From contig DAOVYC010000020.1 in NCBI GenBank assembly GCA_030635805.1, positions 1 to 8,443 on the forward strand: DNA of 8,443 bases, given 5' to 3'. Origin of the DNA: a bacterium (lineage in GTDB: Bacteria; Patescibacteriota; Gracilibacteria; JAUYGZ01; DAOVYC01). The notes beneath the pieces are model-generated. The model searched no databases. It was given only the letters and a program-made list of their open reading frames with translations, and was not told the DNA's origin. Position 1 is the first letter of the stretch. Each line of letters begins with the position of its first letter. Shown in pieces: positions 6,000-8,443 of the stretch. A program made the translations under genes and the position numbers.

Positions 6000-8273
6000 A
6001 TGACGCCCCTCAGATTCCCCCCCTTCGACTCAAAAAATACTCAAAGATTTGTGTATCTTGAAGCCGAACCCAAAAAATTTGAGGATCTTGTGCACAGCGT
6101 TGAGGGTGAAACACCGGGGGAGATAATGGAAGCCGTCATTGATAAAATGACAAAAGATATCAATATGGAAAATTTGGACAAGACAACAAAAGAAGATATA
6201 AAATCCACAAAAAAATCGATGAAAGATATTTTTCAAAATTACGAAAATGATTTAATAACGACTCTAAATAATTCCAATAGTACAAAAAAGATACTTATTA
6301 GGGAACTATTGTCTTTAAATCCGGGAATTGACAAGGCGGAATCACCATTTGAAATGTTATTTGCCCTGGAAAATGCCGCTATTCTTCTTGGAGCGAAAAG
6401 TATCATGGGCTCTTTATCCAATGTTCTAGTGAAAGAAGGAAAAGAAAACAAAGCTACTCAGGAGAAAGGCAGAAAATATGAAATCAAAGGTACCAAAAAC
6501 GCTTACAACATTATAGAGAATGCCGCCTTGGCAAAAATGGCCTTAAATGCGAAGAACGAAAAAGTTATAGCCATGATAAAAGAACCCCAGGGAAAAAAAG
6601 TTGTAGAGAGACTAAACGAGGATTTTAAGGAATGGCTTTGGGCTCAGATAGAAGATGCAACCAGTGGTTTAGGGTTGGGTATTTTTTCCACTCAAGTCAC
6701 TATAACCGAAGCAACAAAAATCAGACGAGCTGTTCGGAGTTATAAGCCCCTTTGGGAAGAAGAAGGTTTTGAAAAGGCAATGAAAGAATTAAACATCACT
6801 GTTGATAAAGAAGAAATAGACAAAGAGGCAATTAAAAAAAGCATCGAAAAAGGGATGTGGATCAGCTTTGCCAAAGAAATGGAAAAATACAAAGTGTGGG
6901 GTGTTATGACGGAAGAGACTGAAAAGACGAAAAGAGACGAAAGCCTTCTGAAAGAAATTAAAGGTTCCCAATTTTCTAACAATATTATCAATAATCTTGG
7001 GCTGGGAAAGAATCCAAGCATTTGCATGGTTGGAACTCGGGTTTATGTTCTTGGTGGAGAAGAATGGAAGCGTGCCGATATAGAAGATTTAAAAAAAGCA
7101 GATAAATCCAGCTTTAAAAGCTGTACAGAAAAAAATTATATTGATGATCTCCGTAAAAACAGCGATTTGAACCAGGAAGCTCTGAGTGATATTGAAGCTA
7201 TTCTCAATAACAAAGAAGAGATAAAGAAAAGAATAGGAGAACGTATTAGCATCACAAAAGATTTTGGACCTTTCAAGAGAGATAGATTAATGAACTGGAG
7301 ACTCGGTACACCACCGCAAGACATTCAGAAGGAACTTACCAATGCTGTCGGGTCATCATTCGAAAGAATGATCAGGGACTATAAACTTACTTTTCTTGAT
7401 AAGGATATTCTGAAAGAAGCAGAGGAAGTTAAATTGAAAGCTATCAACGAAGCTTTCAAAAATATGAATATGCCCAATATTATTGATGGGATCGACCAAG
7501 AATGTCGCGATCTTTCACAAGCCGCAGATCCGCCACAGGAATACAAACCGTATGAGAGGTTCCAAATACAAATATTTCCTACCGGTATTCGCGTTGTTCC
7601 TTATGAACAAAAACCGGTTCATGCCAGCATTTTCAAGGGGGCAACTTACGATGCCATCAAGGACAAAGTAACCAAGGAGATGGAATTAAAAAATCATCCC
7701 CTTGCTAAAATTCCGCTTATCGGACCACTGCTTGTCATGTTTCTGGCCGATGCCGATCCGAAAATGATGAAAACGATTACCGCTATCTCTGCTTTCTTTG
7801 GTATCAAAAATGCCCCAATAGGGAAGGAGATTAAGAATATTATCAAAAAGAAAACAGATCAGGAAATGCAGAAAATAGCGGAAAGCTATACAGCTCTATA
7901 CCCCGCCATAAAAACCTCTGAATTTGAAGAAGAAGTACTCAAGGAAAAAGGAGTTAAGTCCAGAAAAGAAGGAGTAAATTCTGTTATGCTTAGCGGAGAT
8001 TCAATGAAACTCACCGGAGTTATAATTCTTCCGGCAGGATCAACTCTTCGATCCTTCAGACAGATAAACGTTAAAATGCTTGAGGTTAAAAAAGACGGTA
8101 TCGACAAAGGAATAACATCAATTAATGACAAAAAATCAGAAACTCGTGAAAATTTTTATGCTTCAGAAGATAAAAATAAGGTTCTCTTGATTAAATGTGA
8201 AGATGTTATTCTCAAAAAAGACTCCAACATACCGGTCGGTATGCGCTTTCTGCCTACCACCCTGAGCTTGTAG
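6000..8273 (+). CDS. Large, mostly helical hypothetical protein with C-terminal IPAG-type motifs, downstream partner of VirB4 (757 aa)
   Basis: ATG at 6000 is the first start after an in-frame TAA at 5964-5966. I recognise no family. There is no signal peptide. Residues ~30-330 are highly charged and Lys/Glu-rich and look helical, with a milder hydrophobic stretch at ~115-145 (FALENAAILLGAKSIMGSLS). Residues 341-352 (ICMVGTRVYVLG) and 521-534 (FQIQIFPTGIRVVP) look like short beta strands in a mixed region. A hydrophobic stretch at ~568-602 (PLIGPLLVMFLAD, then ITAISAFFGI) could be one membrane-associated helix pair, interrupted by DADPK. Near the C-terminus, VIILPAGSTL (674-683) and NIPVGMRF (743-750) resemble the IPAG motifs of the 798-residue protein two genes upstream; the last two dozen bases before its TAG encode the second one. 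Codon use and composition resemble that protein more than VirB4. It probably belongs to the same transcription unit. A role as cytoplasmic or membrane-peripheral partner of the VirB4 machine is inference from position and motif sharing. Confidence 0.9.
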   Translation: MTPLRFPPFDSKNTQRFVYLEAEPKKFEDLVHSVEGETPGEIMEAVIDKMTKDINMENLDKTTKEDIKSTKKSMKDIFQNYENDLITTLNNSNSTKKILIRELLSLNPGIDKAESPFEMLFALENAAILLGAKSIMGSLSNVLVKEGKENKATQEKGRKYEIKGTKNAYNIIENAALAKMALNAKNEKVIAMIKEPQGKKVVERLNEDFKEWLWAQIEDATSGLGLGIFSTQVTITEATKIRRAVRSYKPLWEEEGFEKAMKELNITVDKEEIDKEAIKKSIEKGMWISFAKEMEKYKVWGVMTEETEKTKRDESLLKEIKGSQFSNNIINNLGLGKNPSICMVGTRVYVLGGEEWKRADIEDLKKADKSSFKSCTEKNYIDDLRKNSDLNQEALSDIEAILNNKEEIKKRIGERISITKDFGPFKRDRLMNWRLGTPPQDIQKELTNAVGSSFERMIRDYKLTFLDKDILKEAEEVKLKAINEAFKNMNMPNIIDGIDQECRDLSQAADPPQEYKPYERFQIQIFPTGIRVVPYEQKPVHASIFKGATYDAIKDKVTKEMELKNHPLAKIPLIGPLLVMFLADADPKMMKTITAISAFFGIKNAPIGKEIKNIIKKKTDQEMQKIAESYTALYPAIKTSEFEEEVLKEKGVKSRKEGVNSVMLSGDSMKLTGVIILPAGSTLRSFRQINVKMLEVKKDGIDKGITSINDKKSETRENFYASEDKNKVLLIKCEDVILKKDSNIPVGMRFLPTTLSL

Positions 8274-8281
8274 CTTTTTCC

Positions 8282-8317
8282 TTCCGCTCGTTCCGCTCCT
8301 TCCGCTCGTTCCGCTCC
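8282..8317. repeat. Four 9-base units (TTCCGCTCG/TTCCGCTCC), two exact 18-base copies
   Basis: TTCCGCTCGTTCCGCTCC is present twice head to tail (8282-8299 and 8300-8317), starting nine bases after the stop codon at 8273. It is the reverse-complement form of the array translated inside virB4 at 3826-3860. Here it is intergenic. Confidence 0.9.
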
Positions 8318-8357
8318 TGAGCCAATTATTAACTTTTTATTAACTTTCGACCTCAAG

Positions 8358-8385
8358 TGCTTCACTTTTTCGAGTGAAGTATTTT
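8358..8385 (+). terminator. Terminator hairpin after the VirB4 unit
   Basis: CTTCACT (8360-8366) pairs with AGTGAAG (8373-8379) around TTTTCG; a G-T and a T-A pair can extend the stem to 8358 and 8381. TTTT follows at 8382-8385. No matching U tract is seen on the other strand, so it probably ends the plus-strand transcript from the three-gene unit. Confidence 0.6.
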
Positions 8386-8419
8386 ACGATGGTCCCCTTT
8401 ATTCTTTACTTCTTTTTTT

Positions 8420-8443
8420 ATGACAAAAGAAGGTCGACCTATC
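8420..8443 (+). CDS. Possible start of a next gene (first 8 codons only)
   Basis: ATG at 8420 opens MTKEGRPI and runs off the right edge. It follows the terminator hairpin by 34 bases and is preceded by a T-rich stretch without a Shine-Dalgarno sequence, as for other starts in this window. Eight codons are too few to identify a product or prove coding. TACGAT at 8385-8390 might be a -10, but no good -35 is seen. Confidence 0.3.

Noticed and set aside
1229..8273. Alternative genetic code with TGA read as glycine, as in some related lineages
   Set aside because: No in-frame TGA is present in the three long genes, tryptophan uses TGG and all frames close with TAA or TAG, so the standard bacterial code suffices.
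8156..8365. Minus-strand frame with an AERAEG repeat near the end
   Set aside because: The repeat is simply the translated 9-base array; the rest is antisense to the third gene and crosses the terminator. A similar minus-strand frame at 3650-3976 is the antisense of the virB4 linker repeats.
8361..8390. Promoter TTCACT / TACGAT for the gene at 8420
   Set aside because: Both boxes are weak matches with an 18-base spacer, and they lie within the terminator; support is too poor to list.
1..8443. tRNA, rRNA or riboswitch
   Set aside because: No cloverleaf, rRNA core sequence or recognisable aptamer was seen on either strand; nearly all of the window is coding or repeat-filled spacer.

Overview
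The window looks like part of a genome from the Candidate Phyla Radiation (Patescibacteria), probably a Parcubacteria-like lineage. The reasons are: a VirB4-type ATPase whose core matches the form common in those genomes; AT-rich, lysine- and isoleucine-rich giant hypothetical proteins; start codons with no visible Shine-Dalgarno sequence; and gaps filled with short, degenerate, tandem-like repeats. The genetic code looks standard: long frames end in TAA or TAG and none needs TGA read through. The taxonomic call rests on recognition by eye, not on a search.

Layout. Bases 1-719 (minus strand) hold the first ~180 residues of an NAD-dependent DNA ligase (LigA). It then runs in frame into an unrelated AT-rich, membrane-like tail that continues off the left edge, so the frame is a chimera, a decayed copy or an assembly join. 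Bases 720-984 are a patchwork of small repeats carrying the ligA promoter. Bases 985-1140 encode a 51-residue, very basic protein flanked by copies of an AT-rich repeat. A terminator hairpin at about 1166-1196 overlaps a good promoter (1178-1206) that should drive the main unit.

The main unit is three same-strand genes from 1229 to 8273: a 798-residue protein with a Gly/Ala-rich membrane hairpin and about ten IPAG-type turn motifs; the 760-residue VirB4-like ATPase; and a 757-residue mostly helical protein whose C-terminus carries two more IPAG-type motifs. Gaps are 26 and 65 bases. Past 8273 come a 9-base repeat array, a terminator hairpin and the first eight codons of a possible next gene.

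How they may work together (inference). The ATPase probably energises an envelope-associated translocation or appendage machine, with the first protein as membrane and possibly surface partner and the third as a cytoplasmic or membrane-associated partner. No VirD4, VirB6, VirB8-10, relaxase or pilin gene is in the window, so this is not a recognisable complete type IV secretion system. The most distinctive sequence observation is that three kinds of short repeat are translated in frame inside the N-terminal linker of the ATPase (residues about 59-130). One of them recurs, inverted, as untranslated DNA just after the last gene of the unit.
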